A stretch of 64,000 nt of DNA, taken from assembly GCA_023957575.1 (NCBI GenBank), contig JAMLGU010000001.1, positions 806,001 to 870,000 of the forward strand, given 5' to 3'. Below are positions 26,024-36,602 of the stretch, one piece after another. The notes below the pieces were generated by a model. It had not been told where the DNA came from, searched no databases, and worked only from the letters and a program-made list of their open reading frames with translations. The position numbers and the translations under genes were made by a program. Within the stretch, counting starts at the first letter, position 1. Each line of letters opens with the position of its first letter. The stretch is from Chitinophagaceae bacterium (GTDB lineage: Bacteria > Bacteroidota > Bacteroidia > Chitinophagales > Chitinophagaceae).

Positions 26024-27064
26024 GTGGAATTAAAATTTGGTGTAATAGGAAGCGGTAGCTGGGCTACTGCTTTGGTAAAAATACTTTCGGATAATGAACG
26101 CAGCGTAAACTGGTGGGTACGCAACGAGTCTTCTTTGGCCTACATCCAAAAAAGATATCATAACCCCCGTTACCTTACTTCTGCATTATTGAATGTAAAT
26201 AAAATTAGTATCAATAACAATCTTTCAGAAGTTGTAAAAACCTCAGATGTTTTAGTGATGGCGGTTCCCTCTGCATTTATCGTGAGTACACTGTCGCAAT
26301 TGCAGGCAGATGATTTAAAAGGAAAGAAAATACTCTCGGCTATTAAGGGTATTTTGCCCGAACAGAATGTTTTGTTGAATGATTATTTACATGCTCAATT
26401 TGGGTTTCCGCTAAAGGATTATTTTGCCGTTTTAGGACCTTGCCATGCAGAGGAAGTGGCCGCTCAGAAGCTTTCCTACCTTACTTTTTCGGGAGTAGAG
26501 GAAGAAATGGTAGCCGAAATTGCTTCACATTTCAATTCTCCATATATCAATACAATTGTGAATACCGATATTTTGGGTGTTCAGTATGCTGCTGTTCTCA
26601 AAAATATTTATGCCCTGGGAGCAGGTATCGCTAATGGTTTGGGTTATGGTGATAATTTTCAGAGTGTGCTGATCGCCAATAGCGGCGATGAAATGGCTAT
26701 GTTTTTAAGACGTTTTGGCGCTAAACATATTGTGGTGGGAGAGCATGAAACCACCGATATCCGAAATACGACTTATGCCAATTATGCAGCTTCGGTATAT
26801 CTGGGAGATTTATTAGTAACCTGCTATTCACTCTATAGCCGCAACCGTACTTTTGGCAGCATGATTGGTAAAGGATACTCGGTACAGGTGGCTAAGCTTG
26901 AACTGAAAATGGAAGCGGAAGGTTATAATGCTTCCAAGTGCATTTACAACATTAATCAGAAAGTGAAAGCCAATATGCCCATAGCCGAAACTATTTATAA
27001 AATTTTATGGGAAGATTTGAGTCCTGCGGAGGGTTTTGAAATCATAGAAAGCGTTTTAATCTAA
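26024..27064 (+). CDS. gpsA: NAD(P)H-dependent glycerol-3-phosphate dehydrogenase
   Basis: 346 residues from GTG at 26024 (VELKFGVIGSGSWATALV), which aligns with GpsA N termini; the frame opens at a TTG 21 bases earlier, but that lies at the likely transcription start. Dinucleotide-binding GSGSWATAL, AVLGPCHAEEVA (GPxxAxEV signature), the active-site lysine in VLKNIYALGAGIANGLG and the substrate loop SRNRTFG are all present. It reduces dihydroxyacetone phosphate to glycerol-3-phosphate for phospholipid synthesis. Its stop overlaps the convergent hemW-like gene by 4 bases. Confidence 0.93.
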   Translation: MELKFGVIGSGSWATALVKILSDNERSVNWWVRNESSLAYIQKRYHNPRYLTSALLNVNKISINNNLSEVVKTSDVLVMAVPSAFIVSTLSQLQADDLKGKKILSAIKGILPEQNVLLNDYLHAQFGFPLKDYFAVLGPCHAEEVAAQKLSYLTFSGVEEEMVAEIASHFNSPYINTIVNTDILGVQYAAVLKNIYALGAGIANGLGYGDNFQSVLIANSGDEMAMFLRRFGAKHIVVGEHETTDIRNTTYANYAASVYLGDLLVTCYSLYSRNRTFGSMIGKGYSVQVAKLELKMEAEGYNASKCIYNINQKVKANMPIAETIYKILWEDLSPAEGFEIIESVLI

Positions 27065-28176
27065 AAAAACAAATCGGCGGCTATACCATCGGCATATAAC
27101 TTACCCGTGTCGGTAAGTTTTAAGAAATTTTCAGCTTTAATAATGGATTTATTGAAAATATGTTTTTCAGCTTTTTGTAGCAAATCATATAAATAGCTTT
27201 CTCCTATTCTTTTTAAATCAATACCTTCTATGGTTCTTAAAGAAATCATCAGGTATTCGTTTAGTTTTTGAACGGCGGTGAGTTCTTCCTTTTCAAAAGG
27301 AATTATTCCCTCTGATATGGCATCAATATACTTCTGATTGTTGGCAACATTCCACCACCTTTCTGCTCCGTTAAAGGAGTGGGCAGCAGGTCCCAGACCC
27401 AGATAGCTTTCGCCTTTCCAGTAAGATGAGTTGTGCCTGCTTCTGAAGCCGGGTTTTGCAAAATTGGAGATTTCGTAATGTTCATAACCTGCTTCGGCAA
27501 GCCATTTCATTAATAATAAAAACTGTTCAGATTGTTTTTCTTCATCTACGTTTTCTTTTTTATGGGTTTTGATGAGTTTATCCAAAGGCGTTTTAGGCTC
27601 CACGGTAAGGGCATAACAGGAGAGATGAGGAACGCCAAGATCTATCGCGATATTTACATTCTGCTTCCATTTATCATTGGTCAATCCCGGTACGCCATAA
27701 ATAAGATCAATGGTAATATTATCAAAAAATTGGGTAGCCATCTGCAGGCAATTGATTGCCTGATCGGCATTATGCGCCCGGTTCATCCACCTGAGGTCTT
27801 CTTCAAAAAAAGACTGAATACCAATGCTGAGGCGGTTAATGCCCATTTTTTTCCAGGCTGTCAGTTTTTGTTCGCTGATGTCGTCGGGGTTGGCTTCTAA
27901 GGTGATTTCGGCCTGCGGAATGATGTTGAAATTAGTGTTAAGCGCTGCCAGAATCTGCTCAATTTCTTCAATATCCATCAGGCTGGGCGTGCCGCCTCCG
28001 AAATAAACGGTATCAATATTTCCGGTTTCTAACAGTTTTTGTGTTGCAGCTAATTGTATTTCTTTACAAATAGCGTTGATTAAGGCAGGTTTCTTTCTGA
28101 GGGAGGTAGAAAAGTGAAAGTTGCAGTAATGACATGCCTGTTTGCAAAATGGGATATGAATATAGATGCCCGACAA
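27061..28176 (-). CDS. hemW: Radical SAM family heme chaperone HemW-like (CPDH-like protein)
   Basis: 371 residues starting MSGIYIHIPFCKQACHYCNFHF, which holds the radical-SAM CxxxCxxC plus the extra Cys-x-x-Phe typical of HemW/HemN. GGGTPS follows in DTVYFGGGTPSL, and the C-terminal HemN_C wing has LNEYLMISLRTIEGIDL. HemW binds heme and a 4Fe-4S cluster and serves in heme delivery; it is often mislabelled coproporphyrinogen III oxidase. It converges with gpsA and is divergent from the BamA-like gene (46 bases). Confidence 0.9.
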   Translation of the reverse strand: MSGIYIHIPFCKQACHYCNFHFSTSLRKKPALINAICKEIQLAATQKLLETGNIDTVYFGGGTPSLMDIEEIEQILAALNTNFNIIPQAEITLEANPDDISEQKLTAWKKMGINRLSIGIQSFFEEDLRWMNRAHNADQAINCLQMATQFFDNITIDLIYGVPGLTNDKWKQNVNIAIDLGVPHLSCYALTVEPKTPLDKLIKTHKKENVDEEKQSEQFLLLMKWLAEAGYEHYEISNFAKPGFRSRHNSSYWKGESYLGLGPAAHSFNGAERWWNVANNQKYIDAISEGIIPFEKEELTAVQKLNEYLMISLRTIEGIDLKRIGESYLYDLLQKAEKHIFNKSIIKAENFLKLTDTGKLYADGIAADLFF

Positions 28177-28222
28177 AATTTGAGACGACTTTAAAGATTA
28201 AATAAATACTTTTATCCTTTCA

Positions 28223-30028
28223 ATGAGAATGGCAAAAATACAAATGCTTTTTTTAATAGCGTTATTGCTGATGAACCTTCAGGTTTTATCGCAACGAAGC
28301 TATGTCTTAAAAATTCAGCCTGTTGATAAAATGCCCGATTTTTTGCAAAACACCTTCAACCCCGATACTTTGTTTGCCGGCCAAACAGAATGTCAAATAT
28401 ATGTTTCTAATTTTTTGGCCTCGTTGCAGGCAAAAGGATACATAACAGCTTCGGTAGATTCAGTAATGTATGATTCTCTCTCTGCCAAAATGGTCTTATT
28501 CGTGGGTGAGCTTTATAAATGGAGTTCGGTAAATGTGGATGAACCTGCAAGGCAATGGCTGATGAAAATGAATCTGGCCGGTAATTTATTTGATAATCAA
28601 AGGGTTGACTTTGAAAAGGTTGACATTCTGCAGCAGCGAATGTTTCATTTTTTTGAAAACAATGGTTATCCGTTTGCAAGAATCTGGTTGGATAGCATGA
28701 ATATTGATAACAATTTAGTTTCAGGAAAACTGAAGATTGATCCGGGACCGTTGTACCGTATTGATAGCATTCAGGTTAGCGGCAATGCAAAAATCAGTAG
28801 TGATTATTTGAAGAATTTTCTGGATATAAAAAACAACTCTGTTTACAATAAAGAAAAATTAGCCGGGATAAGCGATGAGTTGAAAAAGCTGAATTATATC
28901 GAAGAAGAATTTCCGCCACAATTTAAATGGCGTACTTCGGGAGGTGTAGTGGAACTGTTTTTGAAACAGAAAAAAAGCAGTCAGGTCAATTTTCTGATAG
29001 GCGTATTGCCTAATAATGATCCGCTATCCAACAGGAAAGTATTGATTACCGGCGAAGGGTTGCTCAATCTGAAAAATGCCTTTGGAGCCGGTGAAACCAT
29101 CGGATTGGTGTGGCAAAAACTGCAGGCTGCTTCGCAGCGACTCAATATTGGATATCAGCAGCCCTATTTGTTTAAAACGCCTTTCGGTATTGACTTTGGT
29201 TTCGATATGCTCAAAAGGGATTCGAGCTATTTAAACTTCAGTTTAAAATTAGGCGCTCAGTTTTCAATCAACTCCCGGCAGCAGGCTCAGTTGTTTTTTC
29301 AGCAATTCAGCACCATTGTAAGCAATATTAATACTGATCTGGTTTTGAGAACCAGAAAATTGCCGCCAGAGGCAGACGTAAGGGTTTCAAATATTGGTTT
29401 GGAATACCATCTTAATACCACCAACTATATTTTTAATCCCGTCAGAGGCGCCGAATTGAGTTTTATTACAGCGGCCGGTAATAAAATCATTAAGCCCAAT
29501 AACCAGATTTTGGAACTGAAGGATCCTAATGACCCTGCTTTTGACTATAAAAGCTTATATGATACCATTAAAGCAAAGTCGTATCAGGTGAGGACTTTAT
29601 TAACATTTGCAAAATATTTTCCAATAGGTAATAAGCACCGGAGTACCTTCAAAACCGCGGTCAATGGCGGATACCTGATGAGCAGCAATATTTTTAGAAA
29701 TGAACTGTTCCAGATAGGAGGCTATCGTTTGCTGAGAGGTTTTGATGAAGCCAGTCAGTTTTTGTCGCAGTATGCCATCGGTACCGCTGAATATCGCTAT
29801 CTGATCGGCGAAAACTCCTATTTTAATGTTTTTTCGGATGGCGGATGGGGAAAGGATGCCGGTACGGGCGAAAACCGAAACTTTACTTACCTCTCGGGAG
29901 GTTTGGGGCTGGCTTTCGAAACAAAAGTGGGATTGTTCAACCTGGCATGGGCGGTGGGTTCGCGCAATGATATCCCTTTCAACCTGAGGCAGTCTAAAAT
30001 ACATTTCGGGTTTATCAGTTATTTTTAG
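28223..30028 (+). CDS. BamA/TamA-family outer-membrane protein
   Basis: 601 residues with a signal peptide (AKIQMLFLIALLLMNLQVLSQ). POTRA-like repeats occupy the first ~240 residues (e.g. GPLYRIDSIQVSGNAKISSDYLKNFLDIKNNSVYN), followed by an Omp85-type barrel ending with FNLRQSKIHFGFISYF, an aromatic C terminus suited to BAM. The barrel contains GGYRLLRGFDE, the conserved VRG[F/Y]-type L6 loop motif (here LRGF). Omp85 proteins insert or translocate proteins across the outer membrane. Shorter than BamA proper (601 versus ~800), so it is more likely an accessory TamA-like member. Confidence 0.85.
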   Translation: MRMAKIQMLFLIALLLMNLQVLSQRSYVLKIQPVDKMPDFLQNTFNPDTLFAGQTECQIYVSNFLASLQAKGYITASVDSVMYDSLSAKMVLFVGELYKWSSVNVDEPARQWLMKMNLAGNLFDNQRVDFEKVDILQQRMFHFFENNGYPFARIWLDSMNIDNNLVSGKLKIDPGPLYRIDSIQVSGNAKISSDYLKNFLDIKNNSVYNKEKLAGISDELKKLNYIEEEFPPQFKWRTSGGVVELFLKQKKSSQVNFLIGVLPNNDPLSNRKVLITGEGLLNLKNAFGAGETIGLVWQKLQAASQRLNIGYQQPYLFKTPFGIDFGFDMLKRDSSYLNFSLKLGAQFSINSRQQAQLFFQQFSTIVSNINTDLVLRTRKLPPEADVRVSNIGLEYHLNTTNYIFNPVRGAELSFITAAGNKIIKPNNQILELKDPNDPAFDYKSLYDTIKAKSYQVRTLLTFAKYFPIGNKHRSTFKTAVNGGYLMSSNIFRNELFQIGGYRLLRGFDEASQFLSQYAIGTAEYRYLIGENSYFNVFSDGGWGKDAGTGENRNFTYLSGGLGLAFETKVGLFNLAWAVGSRNDIPFNLRQSKIHFGFISYF

Positions 30029-30057
30029 CGCTGCACTGTTATTTTTGCAAAAATACC

Positions 30058-31244
<1,187 letters not shown>

Positions 31245-31281
31245 ATGTTGTACCTTTGTACCCTATTTTGGTGATATATAA

Positions 31282-32094
31282 ATGATTAATAACGAAGCAC
31301 AGACGAAGGTGGAAAAAATGAATGTAGGCAAAAAACGACAAATTTTCATAACTCAACCGAGACCCGAAAGCGAAAAATCTCCCTATTTCGAACTTGAGCG
31401 AAAATATGATGTGGAACTGGCGTTTCATTCTTTGATATGCTTAGAGCCTTTATCGGCAAAGGAGTTCAGGCAACAAAAAATTAACATTACAAATTTTTCG
31501 GGAGTTATTTTTACCAGCCGCCATGCTATTGACAATTTTTTCAGAATTTGTGAAGAAACCAAAGTAAATATTTCTCAGGATACGAAGTATTTCTGTGCTA
31601 CAGAGGCTGTAGCTCTTTATTTGCAAAAATTTATTTTATATCGCAAGCGTAAAGTGTTCTATGGCGCTGATGGCACCAATAAAAGCCTGTTGGATGTAAT
31701 TAATAAGCATAAAGAAAACCTCAACTTTTTATACGTTTGCTCCGAAAATCAGCAGGATAACGAAATTGTAGGCTGGTTGAAGGAAAATGAGTGTTCTTTT
31801 GAACTCGGATATATGTATCGAACCAAATGTAATGATGTCAAACAATTTGTTAGCGAAGGCGATTTTGACATTGTTTGTTTTTTTACGCCTTCGGGTGTAA
31901 GAAGTTGGTTTGAAAATTTTCCAAAATTCAAACAAGGAAAGTTGATAATTGGAACTTTTGGCAATAACACGCGTACTGAAGCGCTCAAACACAAATTGAA
32001 GCCTGAGATTGTGGCCCCACTTCCGCAAACGCCCAGTATGATTACTGCTTTGGACAAATATCTTTCCGGTAGTTTAAAACCTGTAAAGCAATAG
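31282..32094 (+). CDS. hemD: Uroporphyrinogen-III synthase
   Basis: 270 residues from the ATG at 31282; a second in-frame ATG at 31318 (MNVGKKRQIFITQPRPESEKSPYFEL) is equally plausible. HemD folds as two alternating domains; visible here are the first strand IFITQPRPES, NFSGVIFTSRHAIDNFF, DIVCFFTPSGVRSWF and the GTFGNNTRTEAL loop that binds the tetrapyrrole product. It cyclises hydroxymethylbilane to uroporphyrinogen III. A TACCTTTG box at 31251-31258 lies 24 bases before the first ATG, so it may have its own promoter. Confidence 0.85.
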   Translation: MINNEAQTKVEKMNVGKKRQIFITQPRPESEKSPYFELERKYDVELAFHSLICLEPLSAKEFRQQKINITNFSGVIFTSRHAIDNFFRICEETKVNISQDTKYFCATEAVALYLQKFILYRKRKVFYGADGTNKSLLDVINKHKENLNFLYVCSENQQDNEIVGWLKENECSFELGYMYRTKCNDVKQFVSEGDFDIVCFFTPSGVRSWFENFPKFKQGKLIIGTFGNNTRTEALKHKLKPEIVAPLPQTPSMITALDKYLSGSLKPVKQ

Positions 32095-32260
32095 GCGACT
32101 GATATTTGAATTCAAAAAAATAAATAATTTTAGAACGCAGGTTCTATCTTATTCATAATCAGAATAAAGGATTATAATGAATTCTTTTAACCTATTCATA
32201 ATATTGGTTAAATAATTTACTTTTGATGCTGCTTCTGCCATATAAGTAAATTAAATTAAT

Positions 32261-33640
32261 ATGATTCAAAGTTTAGAGAACATTGACAAGATTTTTTTTA
32301 TAGGAATAGCTGGTGCAGGAATGAGCGCCATTGCCCAATACCTGCAAGGTATCGGTAAGGACATTTCGGGCAGCGACCGGTTTTTTAATGAAGGCAGGGC
32401 AAAAAGTATTAAAGAAAAATTGGAAGAGGATGGAATTAGCTGCTACTTGCAAAATGGAAACGGAATCACCCCTGATATAGATTTGGTTGTGGCTTCCACT
32501 GCAATAGAGGATACCGTAATAGAGATCAGGAAGGCAAAGGAGTTGAATATTCCCATTATCAAAAGGTCAGAATTGCTGGCGCTGATTGCCAATAATAAAA
32601 AGGCCATTGCCATTGGAGGCACCAGCGGAAAGAGTACAACTACTGCAATGCTTTTTGAAATAATGTCTCATGCAGGCCTTTCACCATCAATTATGGGAGG
32701 AGCCGGTTTGATAAACCTTATTAAAAAAGGGAAAATAGGAAATGCTTTTGTAGGCAACAGCGACTGGCTGATAATAGAAGCTGATGAAAGTGATGGTTCC
32801 ATCGTGCAGTATCATCCTGAAATTGGGTTGCTGTTGAATATTGAGAAAGACCATAAAGAATTAGATGAACTTACGGAATTGTTTAAAATATTCAGAGAAA
32901 ATAGTAGGCAATTTATTGTAAATCAATCGAATGAAAAATCGGCTGTACTTTCAACCAATAAGGCAAATGATTTTGGGTTAGAAGAAAATGATGGCGGTGC
33001 CGGATACGTAGCCTCCGGTTTTCATCAGGAAGGGTTTCATATTTCATTTGAAATCAATAAACAACATTTTGAGCTGAATATTGCCGGCCGGCACAATATG
33101 GAAAATGCGCTGGCTGCTGTAGCTGCTGCTTCGCTGGCAGGAGTTCCGCTACAGGTAGCAGCCGATGCATTAAGGTCTTATGAAGGTATTTACAGGCGCA
33201 ATCAGGTGCTGGGAAATAAAAACGGCGTATGGGTTGTTGATGATTATGCGCATAACCCCGTGAAATGTGCTGCGGCTATCCGTTCCTGTCAATATTCGGG
33301 AGACAAAGTGGTGGCGTGGCTGCAACCTCATGGTTACACACCTACCAAATTCCTGCGTCAGGATTTTGTAAAAGAAATTTCCGAAGCGCTCAGGCCACAG
33401 GATGAAATCTGGATGAGCGAAATATTTTATGCAGGAGGCACCACCACCAAAGATATATCGGCCAACGACCTGATAAAAGATATTAAAGCCAATGGGAAAA
33501 ATGCTTTTTTTGTAAAGGATAGAAATCAACTTCTGAACAAAATTAGACCCCATCTTTCCAACGGAACCGTTCTACTGTTGATGGGCGCCAGAGATCCATC
33601 ACTCGAGTCCTTTTCTAAAAAGCTGTTTGAAGACCTTTAA
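32261..33640 (+). CDS. Mur ligase family protein (MurC/Mpl-like)
   Basis: 459 residues with the three Mur ligase domains: N-terminal KIFFIGIAGAGMSAIAQYL Rossmann motif, ATP-binding loop GGTSGKSTTTAM (about 119-130), EADESDGS and the C-terminal GIYRRNQVLG, DDYAHNP, LMGARDPS. MurC and Mpl add L-alanine or the L-Ala-gamma-D-Glu-meso-DAP tripeptide to UDP-MurNAc. The loop reads TSGKST where typical MurC has THGKTT, and the gene is away from any dcw cluster, so a recycling (Mpl-type) or other role is as likely as the MurC step itself. Confidence 0.85.
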   Translation: MIQSLENIDKIFFIGIAGAGMSAIAQYLQGIGKDISGSDRFFNEGRAKSIKEKLEEDGISCYLQNGNGITPDIDLVVASTAIEDTVIEIRKAKELNIPIIKRSELLALIANNKKAIAIGGTSGKSTTTAMLFEIMSHAGLSPSIMGGAGLINLIKKGKIGNAFVGNSDWLIIEADESDGSIVQYHPEIGLLLNIEKDHKELDELTELFKIFRENSRQFIVNQSNEKSAVLSTNKANDFGLEENDGGAGYVASGFHQEGFHISFEINKQHFELNIAGRHNMENALAAVAAASLAGVPLQVAADALRSYEGIYRRNQVLGNKNGVWVVDDYAHNPVKCAAAIRSCQYSGDKVVAWLQPHGYTPTKFLRQDFVKEISEALRPQDEIWMSEIFYAGGTTTKDISANDLIKDIKANGKNAFFVKDRNQLLNKIRPHLSNGTVLLLMGARDPSLESFSKKLFEDL

Positions 33641-34089
33641 GCTAAAGAAAGCGTATGTTGAAAATCGTTTTCTTTTCTTAATACATATAAACAGGACACC
33701 ATCAAAAGGCTGTTGTTGATGTATGGGTCGGAGTTGTCATAATCCAAACTGAATACAGCCAGCGATTCATTGCTTTTTTCATCCAAAACTTCAACTTCAT
33801 TTTCTTTTTTAAAGTGAAGGAAGTAGCGGATGTTGTCCAGTTCGAAATATTCGCCTCTGCTTTCTTTTTTCAGTGTACCTAAATTGGCGCCATATTCATT
33901 TTCGAGAACGATTTTATTCTTAAACAGACCCTTCTTTCGATAGTAAAAAGATCTTTTTTCTCCTTTTTCAGATTCGAGATAGATTGTGCCGGTTTTTGTT
34001 TTAAAGGCCAGTGTAAACACTTTCTGACCGTTATTCCATAGTCCAATAGCTTTGTTGCCGAAGCTGGACGTAATTGTTTTCCATTGCAT
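33637..34089 (-). CDS. Hypothetical beta-rich protein
   Basis: 150 residues, no signal peptide. Alternating strands with charged turns (VFTLAFKTKTGTIYLESEKGEKRSFYYRKKGLFKNKIVLENEYG) resemble the LURP/tubby-like C-terminal fold, but I cannot assign it to a family. It overlaps the convergent Mur ligase end by 4 bases. Coding is supported by length, lack of alternative frames and typical codon use. Confidence 0.6.
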   Translation of the reverse strand: MQWKTITSSFGNKAIGLWNNGQKVFTLAFKTKTGTIYLESEKGEKRSFYYRKKGLFKNKIVLENEYGANLGTLKKESRGEYFELDNIRYFLHFKKENEVEVLDEKSNESLAVFSLDYDNSDPYINNSLLMVSCLYVLRKENDFQHTLSLA

Positions 34090-34225
34090 AATGGTATCAA
34101 TTTATGGCGCAATTTTACCCCAACTTTCTATACAAAAGCTAATATTCGTATAAGTTAATATAAATTTAATATGACTATGTGGATTACTAAATAAATATTA
34201 AAAATAAATATATGTAAGGTTATTA

Positions 34226-34507
34226 TTAATTTTTTGTGTTCAAATAGTATTCAAAAGCGAAATTATCGCCTAATTCGTAGGCTGCCTCTTCAAAAAGCAG
34301 GATTAGTTTGTCAAAATACTCCAACTGATTTAATGAGAGATTTTGAAAAATAACAGTAACCGGCAGTTCGATATCCCCATTTATACTATCCCAAAGCGCA
34401 TCTAAATTATTGCCAAAATGGTCTGATAAATTAAATTCTTTAACTGCCACTTTGTAAAAATCGTCTAATGTCCCGATTCTATTGAAATCAAAAGTTACCG
34501 TCTTCAT
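34226..34507 (-). CDS. Barstar-like ribonuclease inhibitor (immunity protein)
   Basis: 93 residues, close to barstar's 90. The family pattern is clear: VTFDFNRIGTLDDFYKVAVKEFNL, FGNNLDALWDSIN (the barnase-contact helix with N-L-D-A-L-W-D), and the C-terminal strand. Barstar plugs the active site of barnase. It begins 12 bases after the barnase-like gene on the same strand, so toxin and inhibitor are co-expressed. The short gap supports coupling. Confidence 0.9.
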   Translation of the reverse strand: MKTVTFDFNRIGTLDDFYKVAVKEFNLSDHFGNNLDALWDSINGDIELPVTVIFQNLSLNQLEYFDKLILLFEEAAYELGDNFAFEYYLNTKN

Positions 34508-34519
34508 GTGTAATAGTTT

Positions 34520-34999
34520 TTATTTCTTAATAAAATTTTGGTAATGGTCATGTGTAACGAATATCATTCCGTCATTTGAAAAAAGGATTCGGTCTGCATT
34601 TCTTCGCCCGCAGTTGTAGTTCAGGTCAGCTTCATACCATAATCTTCCTCCCCGGACAGGAAGTTTCCCCTCTCTGTTGGTAAAAATATCGCCGCCGATA
34701 GCCCTGCCGGGCAATACTTCGCATAGGTTTCCGCTGTTGGCATTCCAGCCTTTTTCTCTGGCTTCTTTTTTGGTGATGTAATAATCAGGAAGTTTTCCGT
34801 TTTTCCTCACATAATCCACTACCACAACTTCCTTTGTAAGCTCGTCTATACCTTTATTTACTTTGTTGGTATTGGTAGTATTTGGGCTGTCAATTTTGGG
34901 CACATTGGGTTGCATTTTACCGGAGCAACTGTTGTACGTCATAATCCCAATGATGACAACCAATAAAAGGATAATAATATGGTTAGATTTCAACTGCAT
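34520..34999 (-). CDS. Barnase-like guanyl-specific ribonuclease with membrane/lipoprotein signal
   Basis: 159 residues from the ATG at 34999. The C-terminal ~90 residues closely follow barnase (LPDYYITKKEAREKGW, IGGDIFTNREGKLP, RILFSNDG). Catalytic residues are all present, numbered from this start: Glu123 (WYEADLNY), Arg133, Arg137 (ADRIL), His152 (HDHYQNF). The N terminus (NHIIILLLVVIIGIMTYNSCSG) is hydrophobic and ends in Cys, so it is exported, possibly as a lipoprotein. Function inferred: an exported RNase toxin with its own inhibitor. Start at 35020 is possible. Confidence 0.88.
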   Translation of the reverse strand: MQLKSNHIIILLLVVIIGIMTYNSCSGKMQPNVPKIDSPNTTNTNKVNKGIDELTKEVVVVDYVRKNGKLPDYYITKKEAREKGWNANSGNLCEVLPGRAIGGDIFTNREGKLPVRGGRLWYEADLNYNCGRRNADRILFSNDGMIFVTHDHYQNFIKK

Positions 35000-35020
35000 A
35001 AAATCAAAAATATATAACAA

Positions 35021-35330
35021 GCCTACAGAATAATTATTTAGAAAGATTTTGAGATCAAATATTTTTATAACAAATTAAATACTTTTGACTGGAAGGAGTG
35101 GCTATACTAATAGTAAAAAATATTGGAAATAACCCATTGAGTACTTCCGTACCGTTCTTCCTTCGCGAACAAATTTATATTCAATAAAACTCATTTATTC
35201 TGCTGAAATATTTTGTTATTGTTTAAACGAAAAAATATATTAATATAATGTGGATAATTATTTTTGGAATTATCGTTTTTTTTTTTTGAATTTTGTCTAA
35301 ACATCATTTTTTAACTGGTCACAAAACGTT
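35021..35330. other. Intergenic stretch left of the IS200-type element
   Basis: 310 bases, very AT-rich, including a 17-base T run near 35270-35290. A TACTTTTG box at about 35079 on the plus strand resembles a -7 promoter box. No gene seen. Confidence 0.4.
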
Positions 35331-35945
35331 AGTTTAAGCTATGGACTTTAGTCCAAGGCTTTAGCTTCTACAAATATCGTTGTATTTTTGTCAAATGGAA
35401 AATGTTGCCAATCGTAAAAGTAGCCATAGTGTTCATCAATTGCATGTTCATATAGTATGGAGTACAAAGTATCGGTATGGTGTAATGCGAGGCGAAGTGC
35501 AGATTCGATGCAGGGATTTAATACGTCAGATGTGCGATACGATGGATATACGGATACTAAAAGGTGTAGTGAGTAAAGACCATATTCATCTGCATATAAG
35601 TTATCCGCCGAAGTTGTCGATAAGCGAGATTGTGAAGCGTTTGAAGGGTAGAAGTGCGAGATTGCTGATGGATGAGTTTGTAGAATTGAAGAAACGTTAT
35701 TGGGGTCAACACTTGTGGGGCATAGGCTACGGAGCTTGGAGTAGTGGAAATATTACTGATGAGATGATTCAGAATTATTTGGAACATCACAGGGATAATC
35801 CAAATAGCGATGAGAATTTCATTCTTGAGTGATTTTAATGAACTTTCAGTTTACAGTTTTCAATGCTGTTTACAGCAAGTTCAAATGACTTTCAGTCAAT
35901 GTACTCAACCTATGGATTTGCAATCCATAGTTGTTTAGTTAAAAG
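35331..35945 (+). mobile_element. IS200/IS605-type element (tnpA only)
   Basis: One tnpA gene flanked by subterminal hairpins, as in IS200 elements. Left: TGGACT TT AGTCCA within AAGCTATGG... (35336-35370). Right: CTATGGATT TGC AATCCATAG (about 35909-35931), a perfect 9-bp stem. No tnpB is present. The outer ends are given approximately, because single-strand transposons leave no target duplication to mark them. Confidence 0.75.
35395..35832 (+). CDS. tnpA: IS200/IS605-family transposase TnpA (HUH Y1)
   Basis: 145 residues from ATG 35395 (a TTG 15 bases upstream is in frame but lies inside a TATTTTTG promoter-like box). HVHIVWSTKYRYGVM, the HUH pair in KDHIHLHISYPP, and the catalytic Tyr in DEMIQNYLEHH are the Y1 transposase hallmarks, with FxGYGAWS-like GIGYGAWSSGN. 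It cuts and joins single-stranded DNA at hairpin-flanked ends. The length is full, so it could be active. Confidence 0.93.
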   Translation: MENVANRKSSHSVHQLHVHIVWSTKYRYGVMRGEVQIRCRDLIRQMCDTMDIRILKGVVSKDHIHLHISYPPKLSISEIVKRLKGRSARLLMDEFVELKKRYWGQHLWGIGYGAWSSGNITDEMIQNYLEHHRDNPNSDENFILE

Positions 35946-35954
35946 CCCTCTATT

Positions 35955-36602
35955 ATGAAAAATGTATTGTTTGTAGTATTAACAATTTTCGTAGTAATTC
36001 TTTTGTCTTGTTCGAAGGATGAACAATCAAAAAACACTTATAAAAATTTTAAAGTTGAAAACCTTCATGATGATTTAGCGTTTCAAAAATATTTATTGGA
36101 CTTCCAAGTTCAGGCATCAAAATTAAATGATGAAGAAAAATTAAGGAGATATATTTCTGATGGAAAATTAGACCAATCTGAGATTGAAAACTTTCCTAAA
36201 TTATTTGGTTATATTGATAGTAAAAAATATTGGGAGGAACGAAAAGAAATTAATGATATCAGGTTAACTTTAATCAATAATTATAATTTAGTGGATGTTT
36301 CAGTAGAACAGATAAAGGAAGAAGTCTTAAAAGCATTTGAAACATCCCCCCAATTGTATTCTTTTGAAGTTGGATTGATGGATGAAATTGATGAATTTGA
36401 TGATGAATGTGAAAGAATCCGTAGAAATTGTTTACTTAGTGTAGCTTCTGAGGCAGCGATTATGCATACCACCTGCCTATCTTTGGATTTATCATTAATA
36501 GCTGGTGCATTGTGCCATGGAGCAGCAGTCTTATATCAGTGGACTGCAGGAAATAATTGTAATGAAGAAGCAGCCAGATGTAGAGCTGGTAAAAAGGGAT
36601 AA
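35955..36602 (+). CDS. Hypothetical lipoprotein with Cys-containing C-terminal domain
   Basis: 215 residues. MKNVLFVVLTIFVVILLSC is a lipoprotein signal (lipobox LLSC). The middle is helical and charged; the last ~65 residues (from about C151: CERIRRNCLLSVASEAA ... AGALCHGAAVLYQWTAGNNCNEEAARC) hold six cysteines around a hydrophobic helix. I do not recognise a family. It starts just beyond the right end of the IS200-type element and is AT-rich like the next gene. A secreted effector or peptide precursor is conceivable but unsupported. Confidence 0.65.
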   Translation: MKNVLFVVLTIFVVILLSCSKDEQSKNTYKNFKVENLHDDLAFQKYLLDFQVQASKLNDEEKLRRYISDGKLDQSEIENFPKLFGYIDSKKYWEERKEINDIRLTLINNYNLVDVSVEQIKEEVLKAFETSPQLYSFEVGLMDEIDEFDDECERIRRNCLLSVASEAAIMHTTCLSLDLSLIAGALCHGAAVLYQWTAGNNCNEEAARCRAGKKG

